NCBI RefSeq assembly: GCF_020509005.1
Contig: NC_063024.1
Location: 558,001 to 622,000, forward strand
Source of the DNA: Fulvia fulva
Lineage: Eukaryota; Ascomycota; Dothideomycetes; Mycosphaerellales; Mycosphaerellaceae
Length of the DNA stretch: 64,000 bases
Direction of reading: 5' to 3'
This document shows, piece after piece, positions 45,691-60,800 of this stretch (position 1 is its first letter; each line of letters begins with the position of its first letter). Under the pieces are notes generated by a model. The model was given only the letters and a program-made list of their open reading frames with translations, made no database searches and was not told the origin of the DNA. The translations under genes were made by a program, and so were the position numbers.

Positions 45691-47192
45691 ATGTTCCTCT
45701 GCAAGGCACCGCCACCAGCACCGGTCTTCGCACCAGACCTCGAGAAGCTAGGCTTCGAGCTCCGCGATGGAGCCTTCGTGAAGAAGGGCTCATCGCCACC
45801 AGAGTACTTCGACTTCTTCCACACTGACGATGACCAGACCAACGAGCGCCGCAAGGAGGCGATCCACGAGGCCGCACGCGCGGCAGTGGCCAGCGAGCTT
45901 GAGAAGAAATACGACATCAAGCAAGTCTACATTGCCAGCGACGGTGAGGTCGCCACCATCAAGCCAAGTGAGGCTCACATCACCTTGCTGGCGACCGAGG
46001 TAAGCAAGCTGCGCACCAAGCGCGATGTGATCATCGTCGTCGGCGAAGAGGCGGCGGGCAAGCAGGACGCGGGCATATGGGCATACAGAGCATTGATGAA
46101 CGAGGGCGGTATGGAGAAGGGATCTGCTGTGGGATTGGCAAAGATGCTGGTGGAACAGGCGAAGGGCGCGGCGGCGCGTGAGGATGACTCGAAGGGAGGA
46201 TCAGAGGAGGATCTGGTGACAAGCACTGCGAAGCTCAGCACCACGGACAACGACGTAAGTGGGCCCAACGCGGCGCGCAATTTACTGCATACACTGACTG
46301 ATCTACACAGGACGACACAATGGGCGTGGTCATCTTCAACCCAGGCCAGCTTCTCTACTCGTACAGCGAGAACAAGTCAATGTCACAAGTCACTTGGGTC
46401 GGACGTCAGCGCGACAGCGCCCTCGACTTGCAGTACGAGATCTCAGAGAAGTACAACAAGGTGCCAGGTACGAAAGCACACACCGGTTTAGAGATCATCC
46501 ACTGACCGCTCCCAGGCCATCGCACACCACACAGACACCTCGAGCAAGCATTCCACAACACCATTCTCGACCTCGTTAACGACGAGGCTCATCTCTACAT
46601 CATCGCGATCGGCGACAGCGCCGAACACACAATCGAAATCCTCGACAACATCTGGATGGAGAAGTACGACTTCAGCATCGCCAAGCAGATCGAGGCCATC
46701 GCCTTCATCGAACCACAAGGCATTGACGTCAATAAGATTGCGTCCGCCAGCTTCCAGAGCTTCCTGCGCTGCAGCGCTCAGTCCTGGATTCGTGCGACTG
46801 AAGTGCCACTAGGCCAGGCAATCGAGATGCCAAACAATGGTCATTCGCGTATCACCTTGAACTCGAAGGTTTCCAACCTTGAGGAAGAGCTGGAGCGTGC
46901 CGAGCGTGCCGACTCTGCCAAAGCCATCGAGGATGCCGGTGATGATGAAGTCAATTCGCAGGTCTCCAGCACCGCGGCCGACTGGGGCGAGGAGCAAGAG
47001 GACGAAGAGCAAGCAAACGAGGACAATGACGAGATCGTGTGTCCGACATACAGCGCTGGAGATTGTGATGGCATCGCAGAGCTTGTGCTGCCACAGGTGA
47101 TGGGCCACGTGGTCCACTACTTCCTCCAGAAGAAGAAGACGGCTGAGCACTACGAGGCCATGAACGGTGGTGACGACTTGGACTTTTACTGA
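45691..47192 (+). CDS. Arb2-domain protein
   Basis: Three exons: 45691-46254, 46311-46467 and 46516-47192 (introns of 56 and 48 bp), 465 residues. PVFAPDLEKLGFELRDGAFV and EYFDFFHTDDDQTNERRKEA match the start of the Arb2 domain, followed by RDVIIVVGEE, MGVVIFNPGQLLYSYSENKS and AHLYIIAIGDSAEHTIEILD, an alpha/beta-hydrolase-like fold. In fission yeast Arb2 belongs to an Argonaute-chaperone complex for heterochromatin; animal relatives (FAM172A) act in splicing and chromatin. The C-terminal part is acidic (EEQEDEEQANEDNDE) and is followed by LPQVMGHVVHYFLQ. Intact. The role in this fungus is inferred only from the domain. Confidence 0.82.
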
Positions 47193-47304
47193 GAGAACAT
47201 CAAGTTCTGAGGCACTGAAGGTGCGAATAGGATGATTTCAACGACAGGAAACTACGAAGAGGTGAAACACCGAGCTTGATCATAGAGCAATGGGTATACA
47301 GCAC

Positions 47305-48538
47305 CTACTCCTGAAAATAGCTCGAATAAGCATTCAGCGCCGGCTGACCTCCCAGATGCACATACAACACATTGCTCCCCTTCTTAATCGTCCCCTCCCT
47401 CACAAGCTGAACCAACCCCGCCATACTCTTTCCCTCATAGACCGGGTCTGTGATCAACGCATCCGTCCTCGCCGCCAACTTCATCGCCTCAATCGTGCTC
47501 GGTCCCGGAATGCCGTAGATTCCCTCGTGAAACCTGTCATCAAGCACAATCGCCTCGTCCGGGATCTCCAACACTGGATCGAGGAGTTCCGCGGTGTTGC
47601 GGGCAATCCTCGTAACTTGTTCCTTTGTCGCTTCGACTTTGCCACTGGCGTCGATCCCGATCACTTTCCTCCCCTTCCCCTCCGCTACGGCTCCCACAGT
47701 GAGTCCCGCGTGCGAGGATCCAGTGACGCTGCATACAATCAACGTGTCGAAGAACACACCAAGCTGCCTCTCCTGCTCCGCCACCTCAACGACAAAATTT
47801 ACAAACCCTAGCCCGCCGAGCTCATGATCACTCGCGCCCGCAGGAATGTAGTACGCCTTCCCGCCTTCCTTCTCTACTTCCTCACACGCCGTCTTGGCAG
47901 CTTCCTTGTGGCCGATATGGAAGCCTTCGTCGTTGGTTCGCACGTCTCCGCCCATTAGGCGAGAGAGGAGAATGTTGCCGGTCTTGGAGTATAAAGGTGG
48001 ATCGATGGGAACCCATTTCTCCTGGATCGTGACGGCTTTGAGGCCGCAGGCTGTGGCTGCGGCGGTCACGGCGCGGGTGTGGTTTGATTGGATCCCGCCG
48101 ATGGAGACGAGGTGGGTAGCGTTTTGTGACAGGGCGGCGGGGAGGAGGTATTCGAGTTTGCGGATTTTGTTGCCGCCGTAGGCGAGGCCGCTGAGATGTA
48201 TTAGTATCTAATAGAGTGGAAGCAGGGTGGCGATGTTACCTGTTACAATCATCTCTCTTCGCCCAGATTTTCACCCCCTCATCCGGACTGAGCTCCTTCG
48301 TGAGTCTAGGCAGAAACTGCACCGGGCTCGGCCCAAAAAGAAACGGCTGTCTGGGAATACTCCGTAACTTCTGCAACCACGCCGGTCCCTCCTCTCCTCC
48401 ATTCGCACCATTTGCATTCGCCGCCGCCATGGCTGCTTGTACTTCCGGACTGTCGAGGTAAATGCTGGTGCGCAGGGAGTCTCTAGCGAACCAGAGCTGG
48501 TCTCGGGGCTCTCTGCTGGGCTTGATTCCTTCGCTCAT
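47305..48538 (-). CDS. PLP-dependent ACC deaminase / D-cysteine desulfhydrase family enzyme
   Basis: Two exons, 48538-48240 and 48190-47305 (49-bp intron), 394 residues. The joint produces WAKRDDCNSGLAYGGNKIRK, the family's PLP-lysine motif (GGNK), then LVSIGGIQSNHTRAVTAAA and later CSVTGSSHAGLTVG (phosphate-binding loop). The family opens the cyclopropane ring of 1-aminocyclopropane-1-carboxylate or breaks down D-cysteine; the first lowers ethylene precursors in plant-associated microbes. The sequence alone does not separate the two. The start ATG at 48538 is the first in frame. Convergent with the Arb2 gene, 112 bp between stops. Confidence 0.88.
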
Positions 48539-51166
48539 GGGCACAGCTTGGATGGGAGCATTCTTATAACTTGATGACCCGACGTCGGCCTGGCACGCCT
48601 TATTCCTAGGGGAGCTGTCGGCGAGATGTCGGCTGGGGTTGGCCTATCGATACTGATGGGCTACGAGGTGATGTTGTGACTAAGAGCGGGCATGGTCCGT
48701 GGGAGGTACAGTGAGGGGTGATCTACTGTGCAAAGTCACTGGTTTCAATGGGATGGGGGGAGAGTTTTGCTGATGGGAGGAAGGAGTGCTCGCTCGGCTG
48801 TGCGGTCCGTTCAGCCGAAAGTGGGCCCATGTCTCTAACTTCTGGACAGCCCAGAGGTCTCACTTCTACTCCTACAAAGAAAGCAACAAAACATCAACAA
48901 AACGACTTATCGGCATCAGCGGTCCATCTGAATGTCACCTTCGATCGAAAAGTGCGGTCATCAAGGCCATGCTTTGCTCTGTTCTTGATGCATGGCAGAT
49001 CATACTTCTTCTTCGAGCTATGCCATCATGCTTGTAGCACAAAAGTGCCGCATCACCCTCGTGTCTCGAGTCATATCGAGCTGTTCAATTCCCAGAAACA
49101 ATGCTCAGAGCCCGGGAAAGCATTGCTAGTCGTGCCAGTGTAAGGACACACAAGAACCTGGACCATTGCGTGCAACCAAGTCTTGTACCCGTGCAGACTC
49201 ATGAGGACAAGGTAGGGCGTGGAAGACCAAGGTGCATCATGGTAAGTCGACGAACAATTTGCTTGGAATCGACCTTGCAGGCTAGGCGATCTCAATGACC
49301 CAACCAGACCATACTGTGCCATTCATTCTACCAAGTCAGCCAAGCATAAGGAAAGCTGGGGGAGACCTTTCGGACCTAGCTGGCATAGCAGCATGCGCCG
49401 TCATCGAGTCTTCACCTCTCCTTGGTGAGCATTGGCGCTACTCGTGCCATGCAGCCCAAGCCACGGTCGTCTTGGACGCTTCAGAACCTGCCAAATTGAT
49501 CACAATGCTATGTGATCCAGTATGCTTCTACGCATCGTTTATTCGACCTTGCTGCTGCTGACAGCGATGCAAGCAAGGCTTCTGCCATGAAGATGTGTGC
49601 AATGAGCTTAGCAGTTCGCGGGGACAACTCCTCTCTGTCCACGGAATGATGTTCATTAGACCAGATGCTTCTGGTTCTCACGATTGAAGCTCACGGCATA
49701 GCTACAGCTACCTCTCCATAGCATGAAGCTGCGGATGTGATGCATCGAATGGATTGAATGAAGCAGTAAAAAGTTCTGCCTCTTGCCGCCAGAGTTCGTT
49801 CGCAGGCGACAGGAGAGTCTTTGCGTACGGAACCAACGTATCGCTGCGAGGAGTCCATTTGCGGCTGATAAAAATAGGTGAGAGAACGATGTTGCCGTCG
49901 GGTAAAGTGTCTGCGTAGTGAAAGGAATCTCTCTGTTCTCCACTTGTATCTGTGGTTCCGGCAGCAGCCGATCGTGGAGATAACTGACAGGGGTCGCGGC
50001 TGAAGCCGGCCGAAACTCAACTGCCAAGACACGTTCCTTTCTCCTTTCTTTCACGTTCCTCATCAACAAACCATCAACGGTGACTGTGGCTTGCGTCGAG
50101 AGACATGCACTACTGTACACGGATCCAGTGAATAGCCCGTGCTATCAACAACTGCTCAACCCGAGGTGCAGGGTGCCGACGAACCGAGGATAGTCATCAA
50201 GAACTGTAACTTGCTATCCCTCGAACATGAGGCGTTCAACTCCATGCTTTGAGGCTGCATGTCTCGAGGTTACATTAAGCCTCTCAAGAAGATAGCTTGA
50301 AGCTTGCAGACGTTCCCCATGATCATCATACCCGAACAACAAGCGTCTCTTCGGCACGCCTCAACGAATCCTTTTCACAAAACAAGCTCTACGGGATGTC
50401 CTACCGTTTGTGACTCGACTCCTTGGCTACGCTTGTTATCGTCCGAGAAATTTGGTGGTCCACATGGGCGTATGAGACTATACATCGAATGGTTCGCTTC
50501 GTGCTGACACGAGTGAAGTTGTCTGCACGTGGAGATCGGGGGCACATCCTCCGCAGATATCTACCTGCACGATACTATGGCCATTGGCTGCCGCTCCCCG
50601 GCTTCTCGTATCGCTTTGACCAATGTCTAGAGCTTCTTACAGCCATGTCGTGAGAAGTGTTCTGTTCACTGCAGACGACGATGCATGAACATGTCTGCGA
50701 CTATGCTTGACTGACCATCGAAGCAGGCAGCGTCAGTGTTACCCGTCCTCAGGGAATCCCGCATAGCACCTTCGTCAGGTTCTTTCAATATGGATTTGAA
50801 AAGGACGCAGGTCTTCTGGTTTCAGTCGTACGCCAGTGCACGTTGTGCTATAGCATTAGCTCGGGTTCCACTTTTGGATCGCATCTATCCAGACTAACTC
50901 ATACAGTCCTCGCTCGACAAACGTCTTCTCAATCAGCAACGACCTCGAGGCGTTGGGCGAGAACGTGCTCTCTCAGGCCAGGAGGCACGGCATGGCCTCA
51001 AAGAACTATAAGACCTTCATTCTTCCTCTCGTCTCGAAAGAATCATCAGCAAGCAACAGACTTTCCAAGCTCCAGCCTCCGCTACCACATCCACTCTTTA
51101 ACTCGCTCTATACACTCTTTCAACTCGCGGACTCAAGCAACCCAGCTTTTTAAGCCACACAAAGTC
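48539..51166. other. 2.6-kb intergenic stretch
   Basis: Only short frames without motifs (for example 49656-50120 reverse, which lacks an ATG). The part from 50843 rightward is an open frame leading into the Thr-rich protein but has no ATG. Confidence 0.45.
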
Positions 51167-51769
51167 GTCAAGACGCAATACCTTGCTGTCATCCTCGCCG
51201 CTGCGAGCCTTGCTGCCGCCGTCCCAGGCTGGCCATACGGTGGCGAGAAGCCAGACTGCTACACTACCGAGACCTGTGCTCCATACTACCAGACCACCAC
51301 AAAGACCATCCCATACACCGACGTCAAAACGAAGACCATCACTGACTACCAGCCATACACCACTACCGTGACCGGTAAGCCTCACATCCACCCCCATCAA
51401 ATATCCCTACAATCTAGTGATCACTAACCTCTTCTCCCAGTCCCAGCAACCTACACAACCACCAAGACCGTCATCGACACCAAGGAAGTCCCATACACCA
51501 CGTGGTCCTACAGCACCACCTGCATCACCACCAAGGTCCCAGTCACCACCTACAGCAAGCTCACCACCACCTTCCTCTCAACTTGCCCATACACCACCGA
51601 GACTGCCAAGACGATTGTCACCAGCAAGCCCCACGTCACAACCGAGTGCGAAACTCTCGCTACCTCGTCGACTTCCGTATGCACGGTCACTACAACCAAG
51701 TGTGCCCCTACTACGAGCTGCAAGTCCAAGGATGCGTACAAGCCAACGCCTCATGGATATGGACAGTAA
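51167..51769 (+). CDS. Thr-rich secreted protein, start codon not found
   Basis: Exons 51167-51374 and 51442-51769 (67-bp intron, GTAAGC...TCCCAG). The N terminus is an evident signal peptide, KTQYLAVILAAASLAAAVPG, followed by a mature part with repeated Thr/Tyr/Pro/Cys motifs (TTKTIPYTDVKTKTITDYQP, TTTKTVIDTKEVPYTTWSYS, TTETAKTIVTSKP) and about ten cysteines, ending GYGQ. This looks like a small surface or wall protein. The codon before AAGACG, where the ATG is expected, is GTC, and no in-frame ATG occurs up to 50843. An upstream start exon or a lost start codon are both possible, so the left boundary is a lower limit. Confidence 0.6.
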
Positions 51770-52403
51770 GCATGGCGAAGGGGCTTGAGTTATTGTTCGA
51801 CAGCGAGGTGTTGTTCTGATGTGAAAATGATGGGTTGCATATTGGATCGGAGCTTGTGGTTCAGCATGGGAGGATGCATTTTCTGTCGAGATTATCAAGC
51901 ATTGCATTCTTTGCACGTAGACAGCGATGGTAATACATTAATGGTTGGTGCTCGCCAGCATGGTTCGAGCCCAAGAACACCTGCTTTCTCCAGGATCATA
52001 TGCTTCTCGGGACTTTTTGGCATCATTTGCCTCTCGTTGATATTGCACGCACGACAATCTCCAGTGCAGGGTGCTGGGAGTTCCAGTCCGTTCAAGCTTT
52101 CGTGGCGTTCAGGAGGCTGACATCTGACAGATCATCACTGCAACGACGTTGTGAGAGCCGCGTGGGCCGGGAAGTATCGCTGAGACCGCGAAATGACGTC
52201 CACGCCACCAAGTGTTGTTGACCAGGCAATAGAGGTGAAGAGGTCGTGGTGTTTGATGAGAGTGTTAGCAAAGACACGAGGTTTGTTGTCAAAATGGCAT
52301 TGTATTCATTGCGCTGTACACAACCTCACGAGCGCCACGACTCCATGCTAACTCCAAGCCATGCACTTCCCTTCCATCATATCACATGACATGAAGATGC
52401 CTT
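51770..52403. other. Intergenic between convergent genes
   Basis: Contains both 3' ends. No other feature recognised. Confidence 0.5.
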
Positions 52404-54997
<2,594 letters not shown>

Positions 54998-55562
54998 ATG
55001 TCACGCACATTCGCCCCCTCAGATGTCGGCATCGAAGTCATCCCAGTCATGACTGGCACTTTCCTTTCAGGTACATCGTCACTCACCCCCATTTCCCGGT
55101 CATCTCCCAGATCTGACACCTACAGGCGCCATGATGTCCCTCTTCCTCCGAACAATCCCCGTAATCCTCGAAACCACCACAGCGCCCTCCCAACTCCTGC
55201 ACCAATGGCACCGCATCTTCTACCGCGGCCACATCCAAGGCCCCCTCATCTCCATCGCCACCGGTCTCCTCTACAGCTTCGCCGCCTACCAACGCGCCCA
55301 GCGCGGCGGCGCATGGAAACCTCTCGCAGTTTCGGTAGCCATTACGGTGGCGATGATTCCGTTTACGTGGGTGTTCATGGCGAATGTGAATAATAGTCTG
55401 TTCAGTGCTGTGGCGGTGACGGAGAAGGGTGGTGTGGGGGATTGGAAGGAGGCGGAGGGGTTGGTGAGGAGGTGGGGTGCGTGGAATGCGGTTAGGGCGT
55501 TGTTTCCGTTGAGTGGAGCGGTGCTGGGGTTGTTGAGTACGTGTAAGTTGGTGTCGTTTTGA
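54998..55562 (+). CDS. DUF1772 (anthrone-oxygenase-like) membrane protein
   Basis: Two exons, 54998-55070 and 55126-55562 (55-bp intron), 169 residues. Four membrane segments are visible: around VIPVMTGTFLSGAMMSLFL, then IQGPLISIATGLLYSFAAY, WKPLAVSVAITVAMIPFTWV (followed by FMANVNNSLF, the family's Asn-containing motif), and the C-terminal ALFPLSGAVLGLLST. DUF1772 includes HypC-like anthrone oxidases that convert norsolorinic acid anthrone to the anthraquinone, and many uncharacterised proteins. An upstream ATG at 54941 would add 19 residues. Divergent from the GMC gene. Function inferred from family and neighbourhood. Confidence 0.82.
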
Positions 55563-55994
55563 GGAGGTGCTTGAGGGGGTTAGGGTTGAGGTAGTGTGCG
55601 AGGTAAAGTGGTGGGACGAAGGTGAGGGGTGGTGTAGGGGTGTACTAGGATATCTGGTAGATATTTCTGTCTATGAACGTGGGTATGATAATGCCTGTTG
55701 GAGTGTGGTGGCATTGCTGTCCCATTGGCGGGAACAGTATTCCGTCGTTGTTCAGAACACTGCTTCAGTCAGAAGATGCTACGTGCGCCACATCCATCGT
55801 GCTCTGCTCTCGGCTCTCTGCCAAAATTCCGCATGCACAACATTTAAAGAGGCCAATGGTCCTAATCTATAGCACGTAAGGCGTCTGTAATCACACAAAG
55901 CGTAAGGAACAACACCGAAGCAGAGTACGAGCGACCAGACTACACAACGTTGCCGAAGACATTAACTGTACTAGCCCTACACTCAATCTCACTG
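55563..55994. other. Intergenic between convergent genes
   Basis: A 432-bp spacer, no feature recognised. Confidence 0.5.
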
Positions 55995-57128
55995 TTAAAA
56001 CCGAAGCAGACATACACAAACAAACATCAAACCTACCACTCTCTCCTTCAACAGAGGCTTAACCGCCTCCCTCACGGCTCCCACAACAGCCTCCCTCTGC
56101 AAATACCCATAAAACCCCAACCCAACCACACTCCCCACAATCATCACAAGATTCCTCACACTCCTCATAAACCTCGGCTTCATACTCCCCTCCACCCTCT
56201 TATGAAACTCCTCCGCCACATTCCCCATCGGAAACTCGCACTCCGGCACCTTGACCCCCAAGAACGCACACAGCGGCTCCCACCCTTGCGTCACATCATA
56301 CTCCAAGAAGTTGCCGTTCTTGGCTGCAGGGATTGCTGCGCCGCAGACCAAGGCGGCGTGCTCTTTGTAAATGTCGAAGGCGTTACGGCGGATGTTGTGC
56401 CGGAAGTAGTGGTCGTTGATGTTCCACCAGCAGCGGTAGACGGCGCGTGCTTCTGAGTCGAGGTTCATGAGGATCCAGTAGAGCCAGGATTCGCGGAGGG
56501 CGTTTGCGGTGTTGAGGGTGGATTTGTACCAGAAGTCGAAGGGGCCTGGGGTGAGAACTGTGTTAGTGGGTGGGGGATGGGAATGGATACGGATTGCTTA
56601 CGTTGGTTGAGGATGACCTTTGCTTCTGGATACGCTTCAATCAATTCGACGGGATAAGCAGCGGAGGGGAAGTCGGTGCAGGCCTGAAAATGGTGGTGTT
56701 AGATTTATTGTCGCCATGCCCGTCCACTGTTGCTGCACTGGTCGGATGTGCATTGCTTGAGCCCGACTCACGCTGTAATCGCCCAGAATCTGATCGAAAT
56801 CTTCCCTCTTCCACGCTTTGCCCTTGTTCTCATACTTGGCCTGCATCGCCTCTACCCACAGCTGCGACTGCTTGTGGTTCTCCATCGACCTCCAGCCATG
56901 ATAAGTCGGGATGCCGAGGATCTCCAGCGCTTTACACAGCGACTCTGTTCCTGAGCGGGACATGCCCAAGCAGAGGACCTGTCCATATTGTCAACGATCA
57001 TGTCACACATTGTGGTGGTGTCGATGTTGTTGTTAGAGGGAAAGGTGAAAGGTGATGCGGGAGAGTTGACTGACCTGCATCGGCTGCGTCCGCTTGGCGT
57101 TTCTCGGATCTTTGAGCTGGCCCGTCAT
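55995..57128 (-). CDS. Sulfotransferase-family protein
   Basis: Four exons: 57128-57075, 56978-56772, 56683-56602 and 56545-55995 (introns of 96, 88 and 56 bp), 297 residues. VLCLGMSRSGTESLCKALEI is the PAPS-binding P-loop start of the fungal/bacterial Sulfotransfer_4 family, followed by LGIPTYHGW, DFPSAAYPVELIEAYPEAKV and WEPLCAFLGVKVPECEFPMG. A C-terminal hydrophobic helix (VRNLVMIVGSVVGLGFYGYL) may be a membrane anchor. Many family members lack a proven sulfotransferase activity. All joints keep the frame. It lies between the DUF1772 and FAS alpha genes; two TCGN5CGA sites lie about 320 bp upstream of its start. Confidence 0.85.
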
Positions 57129-57806
57129 CTTGAATTACAACCTGGAGGACAACAACAACTCAAACGATATGAAGACGATGCAGAAGAGCTCGAGGATCAT
57201 GGGAGGTGTAAGGGATGGTGGCAGCCTGATTGCAATGAGGCAGATATGGCGGCAATGGATACCAGAGGCAGATTGAAGGACGTCTCCGACGCGTTGGCGG
57301 ACAGCGACGCGTTGATATCTACCACGAGCCATGAGGACTGCGACACATGGCTATTCTAGGGTGCCGTCATGGCGTGCTGGACCGCTTGCCGCAAGAAGAG
57401 GTGGCCGCGATGGTGGGACTGGAGGTCATGTCGGACATGTGCTCGAGTTCCGATTCAGCCATGCTCGAGATCCGACGCTGCTCGGTCATACACCGGACAC
57501 GAGGAACGACATGTGAAAGTCAGGTACGATGCCTCAGGCTGGCAGTGGATACGATCCTGTCGCCGGCCAGTGGCATTCCATCCCTGTGGGATTGTAGGTG
57601 ATGCTCTACCAATCCTGAGCTCAATCGATGTAAGGAGCGGCTTGGCGCTTCATTGAGACGAGGAAGTTATACCATGTCTGGAATCTGAAGATTTGTTCAT
57701 GCGCCTCAGTGAGAGGTCTGCTACTATACCCTGAAAGATGCCCAACCGTGAACGCCATCGTACTTTGTCAAGCACGAACAATCACCAACCCAAAATGGAG
57801 CTTCTA
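57129..57806. other. Intergenic with two TCGN5CGA sites
   Basis: Between the sulfotransferase start and the FAS alpha stop. Open frames here show no motif. The sites are listed separately. Confidence 0.5.
57443..57475 (+). promoter_or_regulatory. Pair of TCGN5CGA motifs (57443-57453 and 57465-57475)
   Basis: TCGAGTTCCGA and TCGAGATCCGA, 11 bp apart, 315-347 bp upstream of the sulfotransferase start. Both fit the loose AflR core TCGN5CGA but not the stricter TCGSWNNSCGR. Confidence 0.35.
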
Positions 57807-60800
57807 TCACAATGTGTACTTCGCTGGCCCATTGCCGGCAATACCAATAGCCACGGCGATCAAACAGTCCTCGCCATGACTGATGCTCAGCTGGATCTCC
57901 TCCAAACCAGCTTTACGACCAGCTCTGATGCAATCGTTATGCAACTGGAACATGTCAGTATGAACTCCAAAACACGAGAGACGGTCATCACGTACCTTCA
58001 CCTTTGGCGCATTGTCACTCTTGACAATCTCAATATCCTTCATCGCAGCCCCAGCCCCTTTCGTCTGGGTATGCAGGCACTTAAACACAGCCTCCTTAGC
58101 GGCCCATCGGCTTGCAAACGCCATCTTCTGGTCCAGACTCTGTCGAGCAAAGTCCTTCTCCTGATCGGTGAAGTTGCGCTCGATGAACGTCTCATTCTCA
58201 TGCGCCGAGAAGGCACCGAGGTCGACCAGATCGATGCCAACTGTGCTTGTGTCCAGCGAGCTGCGACCATTCGTCTGCTTCTCGATCCAGGCCTGGGCAG
58301 ACTTCGCAGCTTGCGCAAGACCACTAGCGGCATCTGGACGTGCGTTGAGGCGTTCGCCGCGCACAAGGCGGGTCAGCCTGGCTTTCACATCGGCGACGTT
58401 GCGGATGTCCTTGGCGTCGAAGTGGTAGGATCCAGTTTCGGCCACTTTTGTTATTCTGGAAAGAGGATCCATGAAGATGCGAGATTGATCTTCCTGCGCG
58501 TACGGCGAGTGATCCTGGACTTTCACAATCGCATTCGACATTAGCGCTTTAGCGTACGCTCTGTCGGCGAACTTGCTGCGCTTCCTGACGCGGACACTGT
58601 AGTCTTTGTAGACTTCCTCGTCGAGAGTAGCGAAGAAGTACTTTGGTGCTACGCCGACGACTTGTCCACCCTTCTGGCCGAAGCCAAATGAGGTCAAGAT
58701 GAATGCTTTCACATCCTGGACATGCACAGGGATGGTTGGGAAGCAGAGATGTGTAGCTGTCTGCAGAGCTGGATCGACATTGTCTGCGTTGCGATTTGCT
58801 GGGATGATGCGTGTATCCATGACTTGCAGGCAGCCGTTGAGCATCCATGCTGCTGCTGGAGCCTTTGGGTGGCCTGTCACGGATTTCTGACATATCGCCC
58901 AGAGAGGTCGTCCTGGCGTGCGGCCTAGGTGGGTCATCTGTTTGCAGATGACTTCCGGCTCGTTGATGTCGTTGGCCTTTGTTGAGGTTCCGTGCAGAGA
59001 TGCTACATCCAAGTCGTCGATGGTCAGGCCCCAAGTTTCTAGACTTGCTCGCAAGGGCGAGACAGTCGGTCGCTGGCTGCGCAGGCCAGAGGACGATCGC
59101 CTGATAGCGTTGGGCCCTTGTGAAGAGCCTGGGGGCGTGACTAGTGTTGCTGGTGAGCCACAGCCACTCTCATCATCCGAGGCTTGTGTCGCACTCGAAG
59201 GCGGTGCGCTGCCAGTCTGCTCCAAGAATGTCTGCAACTGTGCCTGACCGGTCTCTCTGGCAAATGTCAAGATGCCCTGTCCAGGCGCAGGCACCGAACG
59301 GCCAACCTTATCAGCCGCCATCGTCGAGCCAGCAATGATACCATAGACCGGCAGTCCCATCTCCAGCGCCATGTCACCACGGCACAGGATCTGCACACCA
59401 CATCCATGCGCTTCCACGAAACCAGATCGGCTTTCAGCAGTAGGCCTCGACATCTCACTCGGCAATCTGCCCTTGGCCAACTCTTCCGCAACGTTCACAG
59501 TCGCCTTCATCTTCGAAAACCCGTACGACTCATCCTCATGAAAATCGTCAAATCCTCCCACGATACACATCCTCGTCTTGTCTGCCATAATCGACTCAAA
59601 AGCCGAATCAATACTCTCCACACCCGTCGCACACGCCCCCATCGGCGTCTTGATCGGCCCCGTACTCCCAAGTAACAACATATTTACCCACGCCCCGGTA
59701 GTGTTGAGATATGTCTCCTGCAACACATCACTCTGCACGTCCTGATCTAAGTAGATGTCCCGATACATCTGCCTAGTCTTGAGCGCACCGCCCATCGAGG
59801 AGCCGAGGAAATTACCGATCTCGGAAAGGTGAATGTGCTTGAAGATCTCCAACGGGTCAGGAATACCTGCCGAGTAGAAAGCCTCGGCGACGCAGCAGAT
59901 GGTGTAGAGGGACACGGGGTCGAGTTGTGGGATCAGGTCTTCGGGGATGCCGTACTTATTGGGAGACCAGCCTTTGGGGAGTTGGCCCGCGACGGAACCC
60001 CAGGTGAAGGGGACTGATTTGGGGATTTTGATGGCGGCGCCCCGCTTTACTTGGACGCGGCAGTTTTCGGTGCCGTCTATGGGGATTATGGAGACGTTTG
60101 CGCCGTGGCGGAGGCGGAAGGCTTCTGCCGTGGCTGTTGAGGCTTCGAATTCGGGGAGGTCTTCTTCGATGGCGATTTCGTGGAGGTATTCTTTCTTGGC
60201 TGGGTCGTAGCCGGCGCTGCCCTCGGGATCGACGAACCTGATGCCGCTATGGCTGCGGATCACCTCGCCGTATTTGGACTCAATGTCGGCATCATGGACA
60301 GGTTCTCCGGTCTTGGAGTCCACCCAGCCGACGTAGTAGCCGGTCTTGGTTGGGCCGTCGACATGTTTGATGAGGTCCATCATCCAGGCCATCTCCATGT
60401 ACCCGACCTGGCTGAACTTGCCCTTGCTTTCGATCTCCCATCGCAGGCGTGCGCTACCCCATGGACCGAGCTCAGAGAAGCCCACGACTACGACTGTTTC
60501 TGCCGGGTCGTTCATATTGCGGAGGTGCTCGAGTGGTGAGAGCTCTGTCTCGAAGTAAGGCAGTCGTGGAAAGCCGACACTCAGCATCGATTTCTTCGCT
60601 ACTGACGATTTGCTTGATGGTGCAGCTACCGATCGAGTCGCTGCTCGTTCGAGGTCGTCTTCTGTCTTAATAGCTCTGGCGACTTCGGCAGCTGTGTTGA
60701 TCTCCGTCCGAGCTGATGATAGAATCTTGGCACAGTCTTCCAAAGCACTCAAGCCGCCCCCAAAGTCTGCCATCAGTGGCGCATTCTCGCAAAGGTCCAC

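Noticed and set aside
51950..51985. A GGTTCGAGCC stretch resembling a tRNA T-arm
   Set aside because: No acceptor, D or anticodon stem can be paired around it.
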